Assembly: GCF_007097365.1 (NCBI RefSeq)
Contig: NZ_VJZR01000007.1
Location: 1-64,000, forward strand
Source of the DNA: Flavobacterium franklandianum
GTDB taxonomy: Bacteria; Bacteroidota; Bacteroidia; Flavobacteriales; Flavobacteriaceae
Direction of reading: 5' to 3'
Length of the DNA: 64,000 nucleotides
Position numbers and translations under genes: made by a program. A model generated the notes under the pieces. That model did no database searches and was not told the DNA's origin. It worked only from the letters and a program-made list of their open reading frames with translations. This document shows positions 25,242 to 33,175 of this stretch, piece by piece (the first letter of the stretch is position 1; each line of letters starts with the position of its first letter).

Positions 25242-26368
25242 GGAAAAAGATTTGTTTTATAGTAGCTACTCCCAATTTTGCAAACATCTATCTAAAGAAA
25301 CATTTTGAATATTTATCAAAAGATTACGATATCTATTTGGTTTCTAATTTTAAGGGATATAGTTCATTTTATTCCTCTTTTACATTTATAAAAGGAGTCA
25401 AAGATTTGGATTTTGAGCGCAAAATTTCCATTTTTAAAGATGTAAAAGCTCTTAATTCTTTGCGAAGATATTTTAAAGAAATTCAATTTGATGCCATTCA
25501 TTCGGCTACTCCAAAAGCGGGTTTAATAGGCGTTTTGGCAGCTAAATTAGCTGGAATAAAAATTCGAACTCATATTTTTACAGGACAAGTTTGGTATACA
25601 AAACAGGGGTGGTTTAAAATGTTGCTAAAAAACATTGACCGATTTATAGTATTTTGCGCTACAGATATTCTCGTAGATGGGCTATCTCAGAGACAATTTT
25701 TAATTGATAATGGGATTATCAAAGAAAGTAATTCTCAAGTTTTAGGTAAGGGATCCATTAGTGGTGTAGATGTTGAGAAATTTATTCCCAATTCCGAAAT
25801 CGCTGCTGTCTATAGAAAAAAATTCAATTTTAAGGATGAGTTTGTTTTTATGTTTTTAGGCAGGTTAAATATTGACAAAGGGCTCTTAGACCTAGCAGCT
25901 GCCTTTTTAAAGTTGAACTCTAAATATCCAAACACAAGATTAGTATTTGTTGGTCCAGATGAGGAAATGATGCAACAAAAGATAGAAAAAATTGGAAGTA
26001 AATGCCCTTCTATAGTATTTAGTGGTGCTACTACAGCTCCTCAAGATGTTTTACAAATGGCCGATGTATTTTGTTTGCCAAGTTACAGAGAAGGTTTTGG
26101 GTCTAGTATTATAGAGGCTTCTTTGCTCGAAAAGCCAATAATTTGCAGTGATACTTATGGGGTAAAAGATGCCATAATAGAGAATGAAACAGGATTTCGA
26201 CACAAAGTAAAAGATTTAGATTCGATTTTTGAGCAAATGGAAAAATTGATGGATCAAGAAGTACGAGAAACGATGGGAAAAAACGGAAGAGCATATGTGT
26301 TGCATAATTTTTCGGCGGAATTGATATCGCTAGAATGGTTAAACTATTATAAAAATAAATTAGCTTGA
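25238..26368 (+). CDS. family 4 glycosyltransferase, PglA-like
   Basis: 376 residues, a GT-B fold. The N-terminal domain contains the SATPKAGLIGVLAAKLAG stretch (about residues 88-105), a signature of PglA/WcfI-type GT4 enzymes that add the second sugar to a lipid-linked amino sugar. The C-terminal domain has the FLGRLNIDKG donor loop (about 206) and the PSYREGFGSSIIEA catalytic segment. The N-terminal half of the fusion protein at 44251-46032 has the same layout. Neighbours are a WbpV-like reductase and a WbpL-like initiating transferase, consistent with an early step of repeat-unit assembly. It overlaps both neighbours. Confidence 0.83.
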   Translation: MRKKICFIVATPNFANIYLKKHFEYLSKDYDIYLVSNFKGYSSFYSSFTFIKGVKDLDFERKISIFKDVKALNSLRRYFKEIQFDAIHSATPKAGLIGVLAAKLAGIKIRTHIFTGQVWYTKQGWFKMLLKNIDRFIVFCATDILVDGLSQRQFLIDNGIIKESNSQVLGKGSISGVDVEKFIPNSEIAAVYRKKFNFKDEFVFMFLGRLNIDKGLLDLAAAFLKLNSKYPNTRLVFVGPDEEMMQQKIEKIGSKCPSIVFSGATTAPQDVLQMADVFCLPSYREGFGSSIIEASLLEKPIICSDTYGVKDAIIENETGFRHKVKDLDSIFEQMEKLMDQEVRETMGKNGRAYVLHNFSAELISLEWLNYYKNKLA

Positions 26369-27264
26369 TGGAGACTTGTCAGATTAGTGGTGCATCAGGT
26401 TTTGTAGGGTCCAATCTTCAAAGCTATTTAGCTAATGATTTCGTTGTCCTACCTTTATCTGTTCGGTATAAAAAAAATCAAATTATTGAATTGAATGCGG
26501 ATCATATCATTCATGCAGCGGGAAAAGCACATGAATTAAAGCATTCTCTAGATGATTCAGCCTATTATAAAGCCAATTATGAATTGACTAAGCAATTGTT
26601 TGATGCTTTTCTAGGGTCCAATTCCAAAACATTTATTTTTATTAGTTCTGTTAAAGCCGTTACTGACAAAGTAGCTGGGTTATTGACAGAGGAATCTAGG
26701 GCTCATCCTTTAACTTCTTATGGGAAGTCAAAGAAATTGGCAGAAGATTACATTCAAAGTCATATAATTCCTGAAGGTAAACAAGTTTTTATTCTGAGAC
26801 CATGTATGATTCACGGGAAAGGCAATAAAGGCAATTTAAATCTTTTGTTTAAAATAGTCTCAAAAGGATTTCCATGGCCCTTGGGTAGTTTTGAAAATAA
26901 ACGTTCCTTTTTGAGTGTTGAAAATCTTTGCTATGTCATTAAAGAACTATTAAATCGAACAGACATTCCCTCGGGTATTTATAATCTTGCTGATGATGAT
27001 GCTATTTCAACCAATGAATTAATTCAAATTATGGGAAATAGCTTAAATAAAAAAACTGTTATTTGGAAAATACCAGTTTCTTACATAAAAATAATTGCTC
27101 GGGTAGGCGATTTTTTAGCACTTCCACTCCATTCAAAACGATTGGAAAAATTGACTGAAAGCTACCTTGTGGATAATGCCAAAATCAAACATGCCATGGG
27201 CAAAGAATTACCAGTTTGCGCAAGAGAAGGGTTGCTAAATACACTAAAAAGTTTCAACAAATAG
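26368..27264 (+). CDS. WbpV-like UDP-4-keto-sugar reductase (SDR family)
   Basis: 298 residues from the ATG at 26368, which shares its A with the preceding TGA stop. The nucleotide loop GASGFVGSN is near residues 8-16, FISSVKAV marks the active-site strand, and YGKSK supplies Tyr and Lys (about 125-129). In O-antigen loci an SDR of this type beside a WecA/WbpL-type transferase is usually the C4 reductase that turns UDP-4-keto-6-deoxy-GlcNAc into UDP-QuiNAc or UDP-FucNAc. The 4,6-dehydratase (WbpM) supplying that intermediate is not in the window. Substrate is inferred from context only. Confidence 0.75.
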   Translation: METCQISGASGFVGSNLQSYLANDFVVLPLSVRYKKNQIIELNADHIIHAAGKAHELKHSLDDSAYYKANYELTKQLFDAFLGSNSKTFIFISSVKAVTDKVAGLLTEESRAHPLTSYGKSKKLAEDYIQSHIIPEGKQVFILRPCMIHGKGNKGNLNLLFKIVSKGFPWPLGSFENKRSFLSVENLCYVIKELLNRTDIPSGIYNLADDDAISTNELIQIMGNSLNKKTVIWKIPVSYIKIIARVGDFLALPLHSKRLEKLTESYLVDNAKIKHAMGKELPVCAREGLLNTLKSFNK

Positions 27265-27266
27265 TT

Positions 27267-28238
27267 ATGGAATATATTTCAGTATTACTTGGTTTTTTTA
27301 TACTATTATTGATTTATTTTAAAGTAGCCAATAAATACAATATTGTTGACAAACCTAATTTTAGAAGTGCTCACGTAGATATTACCTTAAGAGGAGGAGG
27401 GGTCATTTTTTGGTTTGCGGCATTATTTTATTTCATTCAGAATTCTACTGAAAACTATTTGTTTTTTATAGGAATTACTATTTTGAGTATTGTTAGTTTT
27501 TGGGATGACATTCAAAGTCTACCAAATAAAATTAGATTAGCAGCGCATTTTGTTGCTTTTGCCTTGGTTTTTTATGATCTACAATTAGTCAATACTTATG
27601 GCTTTTTGATTACTCTGGTATTTTATATTTTAGCCATAGGTATTTTAAATGCTTATAATTTTATGGATGGGATAAATGGAATAACGGGTCTATATACACT
27701 AGTTGTATTAGGATCATTTCTATATGTTAATACTTATTTATATGATTTTATAGACAATGATTTTATTCTTTATCCCATGTTGGCAAGTGTCGTGTTCTTG
27801 TATTTTAATTTTAGGAAAAAAGCAAAATGTTTTGCAGGGGACGTCGGTAGTATTTCAATTGCATTTTGGATTATTTATTTATTAATCAAATTGATTCTAG
27901 CTTCAAATTCTTATTTATGGCTGCTTTTTTTAGCAGTCTATGGTATTGAAACTAGTTTTACTATCTTGCATCGCCTTTATCTAAAAGAGAATATTTTTGA
28001 AGCGCATTCATGGCATTTCTACCAATTATTAAGCAATACATATAAGTTCCCTCATCAGTTGACCTCTTTTATTTATGCATTCCTACAGTTTTTAATAGGA
28101 ATTGGTGTGGTTGTTTTTTATAAAACAACACCCCAAACAACGATATGGTCTATGGTCTTAATACCATTAATTGGATTGTATCTGACCAAGTTTTATTTTT
28201 TGAAAAATGATGAGAAAATCAAAACAGAAAAACACTAA
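27267..28238 (+). CDS. WecA/WbpL-type polyprenyl-phosphate GlcNAc-1-P-type transferase
   Basis: 323 residues from the ATG at 27267, two bases after the upstream stop; the longer frame from 27216 overlaps that gene. It is a polytopic (MraY/WecA superfamily) transferase with about ten helices. Conserved loops are present: FWDDIQSLPNKIRLAAH (about 76-92), AYNFMDGINGI (about 130), CFAGDVGSI (about 190), and the FEAHSWHFYQ histidine loop near 245. It transfers an N-acetyl-sugar-1-phosphate to undecaprenyl phosphate. This is the second of three distinct initiating transferases in the window. The WbpV-like neighbour suggests a FucNAc- or QuiNAc-type donor. Confidence 0.87.
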   Translation: MEYISVLLGFFILLLIYFKVANKYNIVDKPNFRSAHVDITLRGGGVIFWFAALFYFIQNSTENYLFFIGITILSIVSFWDDIQSLPNKIRLAAHFVAFALVFYDLQLVNTYGFLITLVFYILAIGILNAYNFMDGINGITGLYTLVVLGSFLYVNTYLYDFIDNDFILYPMLASVVFLYFNFRKKAKCFAGDVGSISIAFWIIYLLIKLILASNSYLWLLFLAVYGIETSFTILHRLYLKENIFEAHSWHFYQLLSNTYKFPHQLTSFIYAFLQFLIGIGVVVFYKTTPQTTIWSMVLIPLIGLYLTKFYFLKNDEKIKTEKH

Positions 28239-28293
28239 TTGTTTTTTTGATTAATTTAATTTTTAAAAATAGTCATTCTATAAGTAGATAAAA

Positions 28294-29451
28294 ATGAAAA
28301 AAAAGAGAATTTTTATATCTGAAGCTCATAAAGGAGGTAGAGAGTTATTTTTTATAAAAAAAGTATTCAAGGATAATTGGATTGCTACTGAGGGACCCAA
28401 TATTGTTGGATTCGAAAGTGATTTAGAAGATTATTTAAAGGAAGGAGTTCAGGTTGGAGCTCTGAATTCTGGCACAGCGGCAGTGCATTTAGGTCTTATA
28501 TTATTAGGGGTAAAAGCGGGTGATGAAGTAATTTGTCAAACCATGACTTTCTCGGCTTCCGCCAATCCAATTCTGTATCTTGGTGCGACGCCCATTTTTG
28601 TAGATAGTGAATCAGAAACGCTAAATATATGCCCAATTGCTCTAGAAAAAGCCATTGAGGATCGAATTTATCTCGGCAAAAAGCCCAAGGCTATCATAGC
28701 TGTTCATCTTTATGGTATGCCTTTTAAAGTTGATGCAATACTAGCATTATCTCTTAAATATGATATTCCAATTTTGGAAGATAGTGCAGAAGCATTAGGG
28801 AGTTCTTACAAAGGGAAAAAATGTGGCACTCTCGGTGAAATCGGAATTCTTTCTTTCAACGGAAATAAAATTATTACCACATCAGGTGGTGGAGTCATTG
28901 TCACCAAGACATTGGAAAATAAAAATAGAGCTATTTTTCTAGCTACTCAGGCCCGTGACAATGCAGCTCATTATCAGCATAGTGAAGTAGGTTATAATTA
29001 TAGAATGAGTAATATTTGCGCAGGTATTGGTCGCGGACAAATGGAAGTTTTAGAAAGTCACATTAGTTTACGCCGGGAAATGCACCAATTTTATGTTGAT
29101 TTATTTGAAAACATAATTGGTGTTTTGGTTTTTAAAGAACCTTCAGACGATTTCTTTTCTAATTTTTGGTTGACCGCTATACTTGTAGATGAAACTAAAA
29201 ATGGAGGGATTACGAGGGAGACTTTAAGAGCCGCATTAGAAGTTGAAAATATAGAAAGCAGGCCCTTATGGAAACCTATGCATTTGCAACCTATTTTCGA
29301 AAGCTATCCTTATTATGGAGAAAAAGTTGCAGAGACTTTATTCGAAAAAGGATTGTGTTTGCCATCAGGCTCTAACCTTTCAGATGAGGATAGAAAAAGA
29401 ATATCCGAAACAGTTCTTTTTGTTTTTAAGAAAAAAATAAAGAATATATAA
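28294..29451 (+). CDS. PglE-like sugar-nucleotide aminotransferase (DegT/DnrJ family)
   Basis: 385 residues, a PLP-dependent fold-type I enzyme. The PLP-binding Lys192 lies in SFNGNKIITTSGGG, LEDSAEALGSSYKG is near 165, and the ESRPLWKPMHLQP substrate loop is near 325. The pattern closely matches Campylobacter PglE, which aminates UDP-4-keto-6-deoxy-GlcNAc at C4 to give the bacillosamine precursor. A clear paralogue is encoded at 57781-59034. No acetyltransferase is in this cluster; the only PglD-like gene is at 43551-44264. Confidence 0.85.
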   Translation: MKKKRIFISEAHKGGRELFFIKKVFKDNWIATEGPNIVGFESDLEDYLKEGVQVGALNSGTAAVHLGLILLGVKAGDEVICQTMTFSASANPILYLGATPIFVDSESETLNICPIALEKAIEDRIYLGKKPKAIIAVHLYGMPFKVDAILALSLKYDIPILEDSAEALGSSYKGKKCGTLGEIGILSFNGNKIITTSGGGVIVTKTLENKNRAIFLATQARDNAAHYQHSEVGYNYRMSNICAGIGRGQMEVLESHISLRREMHQFYVDLFENIIGVLVFKEPSDDFFSNFWLTAILVDETKNGGITRETLRAALEVENIESRPLWKPMHLQPIFESYPYYGEKVAETLFEKGLCLPSGSNLSDEDRKRISETVLFVFKKKIKNI

Positions 29452-29476
29452 TTTTATTATTTAACTAACTAGTCCG

Positions 29477-30559
29477 ATGCTATTTTATCTCCTATTCCTA
29501 TTGATTGCAAGCTCACTTTTACTAATGGGCTATTTATTGCCTGAAAAAAATAAAATATTTCAGATAGTAACCTTTCTATTGATTGTTGGTGTTGTAGGAT
29601 TTAGAGATTTTGTCGGTGCTGACTTTGGAGACTATGTAATTTGGTATAATTCGAAAGTAAGGGATCAAGACTTTGCGGTTGGTTATCTCGCATTAATGAA
29701 TGTTTTCAGAACACTAAACTTAGGTTATACGGCACTTTTCTTTTTCATTGCATTTTTTACTTACTTATTTTTATTTTTAGGAGTTAAAAAATATACTCAA
29801 AATCAAAACCTTGCTATTTTTATCTTTTTACTGATCCCCAGTATGTTTTTGTTATCATTGAATACCATGAGGCAGTCATTTGTGGTTTCTATATGTTTTT
29901 ACGCCTTTTATTATTTGATCAATAAAAAGTATTTGCACTATCTTCTCTTAATGTTTTTGGGAGTATCCATACACAGCACGGTAATTATTCCATTCATTTT
30001 ATTCTTCCTTGTTTATAGATTTGCTGACAAAATTAAAGTTAGCCATATTTTACTAGTTTTGGTAGGTTCTTTGTTATTTTCACAACTTGGACTAGTACAT
30101 TATTTTAGTTGGTTTTTTAAAGATTCAAGATATATAGCCTACTTTACTACAATGAAAATTCCCGTAAACCCATTGAAATTAATTATTTTAAATGGAGTGG
30201 CAATTTTCATGTTATTTTATTTTGAGGAAATGAAAAGAAAATATTCCAACCAAAAATACCTGATGGTTTTGTTTTTTCTGTCTGTAATAATCACTAATTT
30301 TTTTAGTTTATATGGGGATCTAACTCGGATTGCTTATTATTTTAAAATTTTTGAAATACTAGTCATTGCCGATTTTATTTTTTTAAGAACTAAAGAACTT
30401 AGGGTATGGTTGTGCAGCGGTTTTATGATTTATTATGTGTCTATTTTTATTTATACTTTGAAGATGGATATAGATAAAGATTATAAATGTAAAATGATTC
30501 CCTATAAAAATATTTTATTTGAATCCTTTAAAATAGGAACTTTATTAAAAATTAATTAA
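29477..30559 (+). CDS. EpsG-family polysaccharide polymerase candidate
   Basis: 360 residues with about nine to ten transmembrane helices. Near the N-terminus is the VGFRDFVGADFGDYVIWY segment (about 40-57), the typical R-D-x-x-G-x-D-x-x-x-Y motif of EpsG-family Wzy-like proteins. A MRQSFVVSICFYAFYY stretch (about residue 136) and SIHSTVIIPF follow, both common in this family. It presumably joins repeat units on the periplasmic side. This is the second polymerase candidate in the cluster (first: 21392), so one may serve a different step, or two glycans may be made here. Confidence 0.75.
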   Translation: MLFYLLFLLIASSLLLMGYLLPEKNKIFQIVTFLLIVGVVGFRDFVGADFGDYVIWYNSKVRDQDFAVGYLALMNVFRTLNLGYTALFFFIAFFTYLFLFLGVKKYTQNQNLAIFIFLLIPSMFLLSLNTMRQSFVVSICFYAFYYLINKKYLHYLLLMFLGVSIHSTVIIPFILFFLVYRFADKIKVSHILLVLVGSLLFSQLGLVHYFSWFFKDSRYIAYFTTMKIPVNPLKLIILNGVAIFMLFYFEEMKRKYSNQKYLMVLFFLSVIITNFFSLYGDLTRIAYYFKIFEILVIADFIFLRTKELRVWLCSGFMIYYVSIFIYTLKMDIDKDYKCKMIPYKNILFESFKIGTLLKIN

Positions 30560-30583
30560 ACTTGTGCACAACACAAACATACC

Positions 30584-31132
30584 ATGAATTTAGAACAGAC
30601 CTTTATAAATGATTTAGTTGTCCTCACACCCGCTGTTTTTGAGGATGAAAGAGGCTATTTCTTTGAGTCCTACAGCAAAAGTAAAATGCTTGATTTAGGA
30701 ATCCAGATCGATTTCGTGCAAGACAATCAATCCTTTTCAAAGAGAGGAACCTTGAGAGGATTGCATTATCAAAATCCCCCATTTGCCCAAACCAAATTGG
30801 TTCGAGTGCTTCAAGGGGAAATTATGGATGTAGCCGTAGATTTAAGGAAGGATTCTCCCACTTATGGAAAGTGTTTTGGACTTGTATTATCGGCTGAAAA
30901 CAAAAAACAATTATTGGTTCCACAAGGGTTTGCTCATGGTTTTTCGGTTTTGAGTGAAACGGCTGTGGTTTCCTATAAATGCGACCAATATTATAACAAA
31001 CCAAGCGAAGGCGGTATTCGGTTTGATGATGCCAGTTTGAACATTGATTGGGGAATGGATTTAGCCACTGCCATAGTTTCAGAAAAAGACCTGATTTTGC
31101 CTGATTTTAAAAACTGTAATTCCCAATTCTAA
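30584..31132 (+). CDS. rfbC: dTDP-4-dehydrorhamnose 3,5-epimerase
   Basis: 182 residues, normal length for a cupin-fold RmlC. Catalytic His61 lies in TLRGLHYQNPP, the substrate-binding VRVLQGEIMDVAVDLR strand follows, and a second conserved His sits in PQGFAHGFSVL near residue 118. It catalyses step three of dTDP-L-rhamnose synthesis, epimerising C3 and C5. Its stop overlaps the rfbD start by one base (TAATG), indicating coupling. Followed by rfbD and rfbA. Confidence 0.95.
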   Translation: MNLEQTFINDLVVLTPAVFEDERGYFFESYSKSKMLDLGIQIDFVQDNQSFSKRGTLRGLHYQNPPFAQTKLVRVLQGEIMDVAVDLRKDSPTYGKCFGLVLSAENKKQLLVPQGFAHGFSVLSETAVVSYKCDQYYNKPSEGGIRFDDASLNIDWGMDLATAIVSEKDLILPDFKNCNSQF

Positions 31133-31986
31133 TGCAAAAAATACTTGTAACAGGAGCCAATGGACAATTGGGTTCTGAAATCAAAATGTTAGCACTTCAT
31201 TATCCGCAGTTCGATTTTATTTTCACTGATATTGACGATTTTCCTTTAGACCAGTCGGAGGTGATTATTTCCAATTTCAATCGCATTCAACCCGATATAG
31301 TTATCAATTGCGCTGCTTACACTGCTGTGGATAAAGCGGAGCAAGATACTGTAGTTGCCGATGCCATCAATCATTTGGCCATTGCTACTTTGGCTAGTTT
31401 GTGTTCTGAATCAGGAGCAAAACTGGTACATATTTCGACCGATTATGTTTTTGACGGCACTTCGCCAGTAGCCTATAAAGAAGACGATCAGCCGAATCCA
31501 AAGAGTGTTTATGGAGTCACCAAATTGGCCGGAGAAATCGCTTGCTTAAAAAATTTTCCAGACAGTATTATCATCAGAACTGCTTGGGTATATTCGGAAT
31601 TTGGAAACAATTTTGTCAAAACGATGTTGCGATTGATGAGCGAAAGAGACTCTTTGAGCGTCGTTGATGATCAAGTGGGTTCGCCTACTTATGCGGCCGA
31701 TTTGGCTCAAGTCATCTTAACTATTTTAGATAGTGCTACATGGGAATCGGGTATTTATCATTATTCGAATGCTGGCGAAATCAGTTGGTTTGATTTTGCA
31801 CAAGACATCAAAGAAATAGCTCAAAAAACTTGTAAAATCACAGGAATTCCTGCCTCAAATTATCCGACTCCTGCCGAAAGACCCGCTTATTCTTTATTGG
31901 ATAAATCCAAGATTAAAGCGGTTTATGGCATTGAGGCTGTAGATTATAAAATCAGTTTAAAAAAAATGATGGAGAGGCTAGATTAG
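31132..31986 (+). CDS. rfbD: dTDP-4-dehydrorhamnose reductase
   Basis: 284 residues. NAD(P) loop TGANGQLGSE (residues 7-16), the metal/substrate-site sequence AAYTAVDKAE (61-70), STDYVFDG (102-109) and the YxxxK pair Tyr127 and Lys131. It reduces the 4-keto group to give dTDP-L-rhamnose. It is a better match to true RmlD than the related protein encoded at 285-1187. A heptamer-type stretch begins at its stop. Confidence 0.95.
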   Translation: MQKILVTGANGQLGSEIKMLALHYPQFDFIFTDIDDFPLDQSEVIISNFNRIQPDIVINCAAYTAVDKAEQDTVVADAINHLAIATLASLCSESGAKLVHISTDYVFDGTSPVAYKEDDQPNPKSVYGVTKLAGEIACLKNFPDSIIIRTAWVYSEFGNNFVKTMLRLMSERDSLSVVDDQVGSPTYAADLAQVILTILDSATWESGIYHYSNAGEISWFDFAQDIKEIAQKTCKITGIPASNYPTPAERPAYSLLDKSKIKAVYGIEAVDYKISLKKMMERLD

Positions 31987-32067
31987 AAGTTAGAAGTAGT
32001 TGTTTTTTATATCAAATCCAATATTAATTTCATAACCCTTAACCCTTAATTCATAATCCTAAATACT
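31984..32067 (+). repeat. heptamer-type spacer between rfbD and rfbA
   Basis: It begins with TTAGAAG-type units at the rfbD stop (AAGTTAG, AAGTAGT) and resumes at 32034 with AACCCTT, AACCCTT, AATTCAT, AATCCTA, AATACTA running up to the rfbA ATG. The middle (32001-32033) has no clear periodicity. Confidence 0.5.
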
Positions 32068-32937
32068 ATGAAAGGAATTATTTTAGCCGGTGGATCCGGA
32101 ACCCGATTGCATCCTTTGACTTTGGCCATGAGTAAACAAATGATGCCCGTTTATGACAAACCGATGATATATTATCCTTTGTCCACTTTGATGATGGCGG
32201 GGATTCACGAAATATTGATTATTTCGACTCCACATGACTTGCCTCATTTTGAGAAGTTATTGGGTGACGGTAAGTCGATTGGCTGTCAATTTAGTTATGC
32301 CGAGCAAGCTATTCCGAATGGTTTGGCGCAAGCTTTTGTTATAGGAGCCGATTTTATTGGACAAGATAGTGTGGCTTTGGTTTTGGGGGATAACATTTTC
32401 TTTGGAGCCAATATGGGTGAATTATTACAATCGAATACACAACCCAAAGGAGGCGTAGTATTTGCTTACCACGTTTCAGATCCTGAGCGTTATGGAGTGG
32501 TTGAATTTGATAACAACAATAAAGCGCTTTCAATTGAAGAAAAACCATTAGTACCCAAATCGAACTATGCTGTTCCGGGTTTGTATTTTTATGACAATTC
32601 GGTTGTGGAAATCGCCAAAAATATTCAACCCAGTCCGAGAGGAGAATATGAAATTACCGATGTAAATAAGGTCTATCTTGAAAAAGGAGCTTTAAAAGTG
32701 GGGATTTTAAATCGAGGAACTGCTTGGTTAGACACGGGTACCTTCAACAGTTTGATGCAGGCTGGACAGTTTGTACAGGTTATCGAAGAACGTCAAGGAT
32801 TAAAAATTGGATGTATAGAAGAGATCGCTTGGCGTCAAGGGTTTATTAGTGATGAACAGCTTAAGGAATTGGCTGAACCCCTTGTAAAATCGGGTTATGG
32901 AACCTATTTACTACAATTGTTGAAACATAAAAAATAG
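32068..32937 (+). CDS. rfbA: glucose-1-phosphate thymidylyltransferase
   Basis: 289 residues, standard for RmlA. The nucleotidyl-transfer signature [11 protein letters not shown] is at residues 8-18, followed by [28 protein letters not shown] (about 107-117) supplies the metal-binding Asp, and EEKP and GLYFYD mark the sugar-binding part. It makes dTDP-glucose from glucose-1-phosphate and dTTP, step one of the rhamnose pathway. Last gene of the 15.4-32.9 kb cluster; a strong terminator follows 53 bases after its stop. Confidence 0.95.
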   Translation: MKGIILAGGSGTRLHPLTLAMSKQMMPVYDKPMIYYPLSTLMMAGIHEILIISTPHDLPHFEKLLGDGKSIGCQFSYAEQAIPNGLAQAFVIGADFIGQDSVALVLGDNIFFGANMGELLQSNTQPKGGVVFAYHVSDPERYGVVEFDNNNKALSIEEKPLVPKSNYAVPGLYFYDNSVVEIAKNIQPSPRGEYEITDVNKVYLEKGALKVGILNRGTAWLDTGTFNSLMQAGQFVQVIEERQGLKIGCIEEIAWRQGFISDEQLKELAEPLVKSGYGTYLLQLLKHKK

Positions 32938-32990
32938 AATTCAGCTGAACTAGATTTTGTGTTCGCTATTTTAATCCAGAATCCTATTTA

Positions 32991-33025
32991 AATCCCGTTA
33001 GTTATTAGGCTAACGGGATTTTTTT
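32991..33025 (+). terminator. intrinsic terminator closing the rfb/upxY cluster
   Basis: A perfect 11-bp stem, AATCCCGTTAG (32991-33001) with CTAACGGGATT (33010-33020), an 8-base loop and a T run. It is the strongest terminator in the window. Confidence 0.92.
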
Positions 33026-33113
33026 GTTAAAAATGTAAAGTCCTGAAATAGCGATACACAAAAAAGTATCCTATGGAATCATTACAAGAAACTTGCTATT
33101 TAAAGCGTACGCA

Positions 33114-33135
33114 AAAAGACTATACTATGTCTTTT
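33114..33135 (-). terminator. possible terminator of the 740-residue T9SS gene
   Basis: A 7-bp stem AAAAGAC/GTCTTTT with an 8-base loop. Read on the minus strand it lies about 40 bases beyond the stop at 33176 and its second arm runs into five T residues. Weak GC content makes this tentative. Confidence 0.4.
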
Positions 33136-33175
33136 AAATTTTCAATAGATTCTTAAAAAAAAGGATCAGAAAGTA

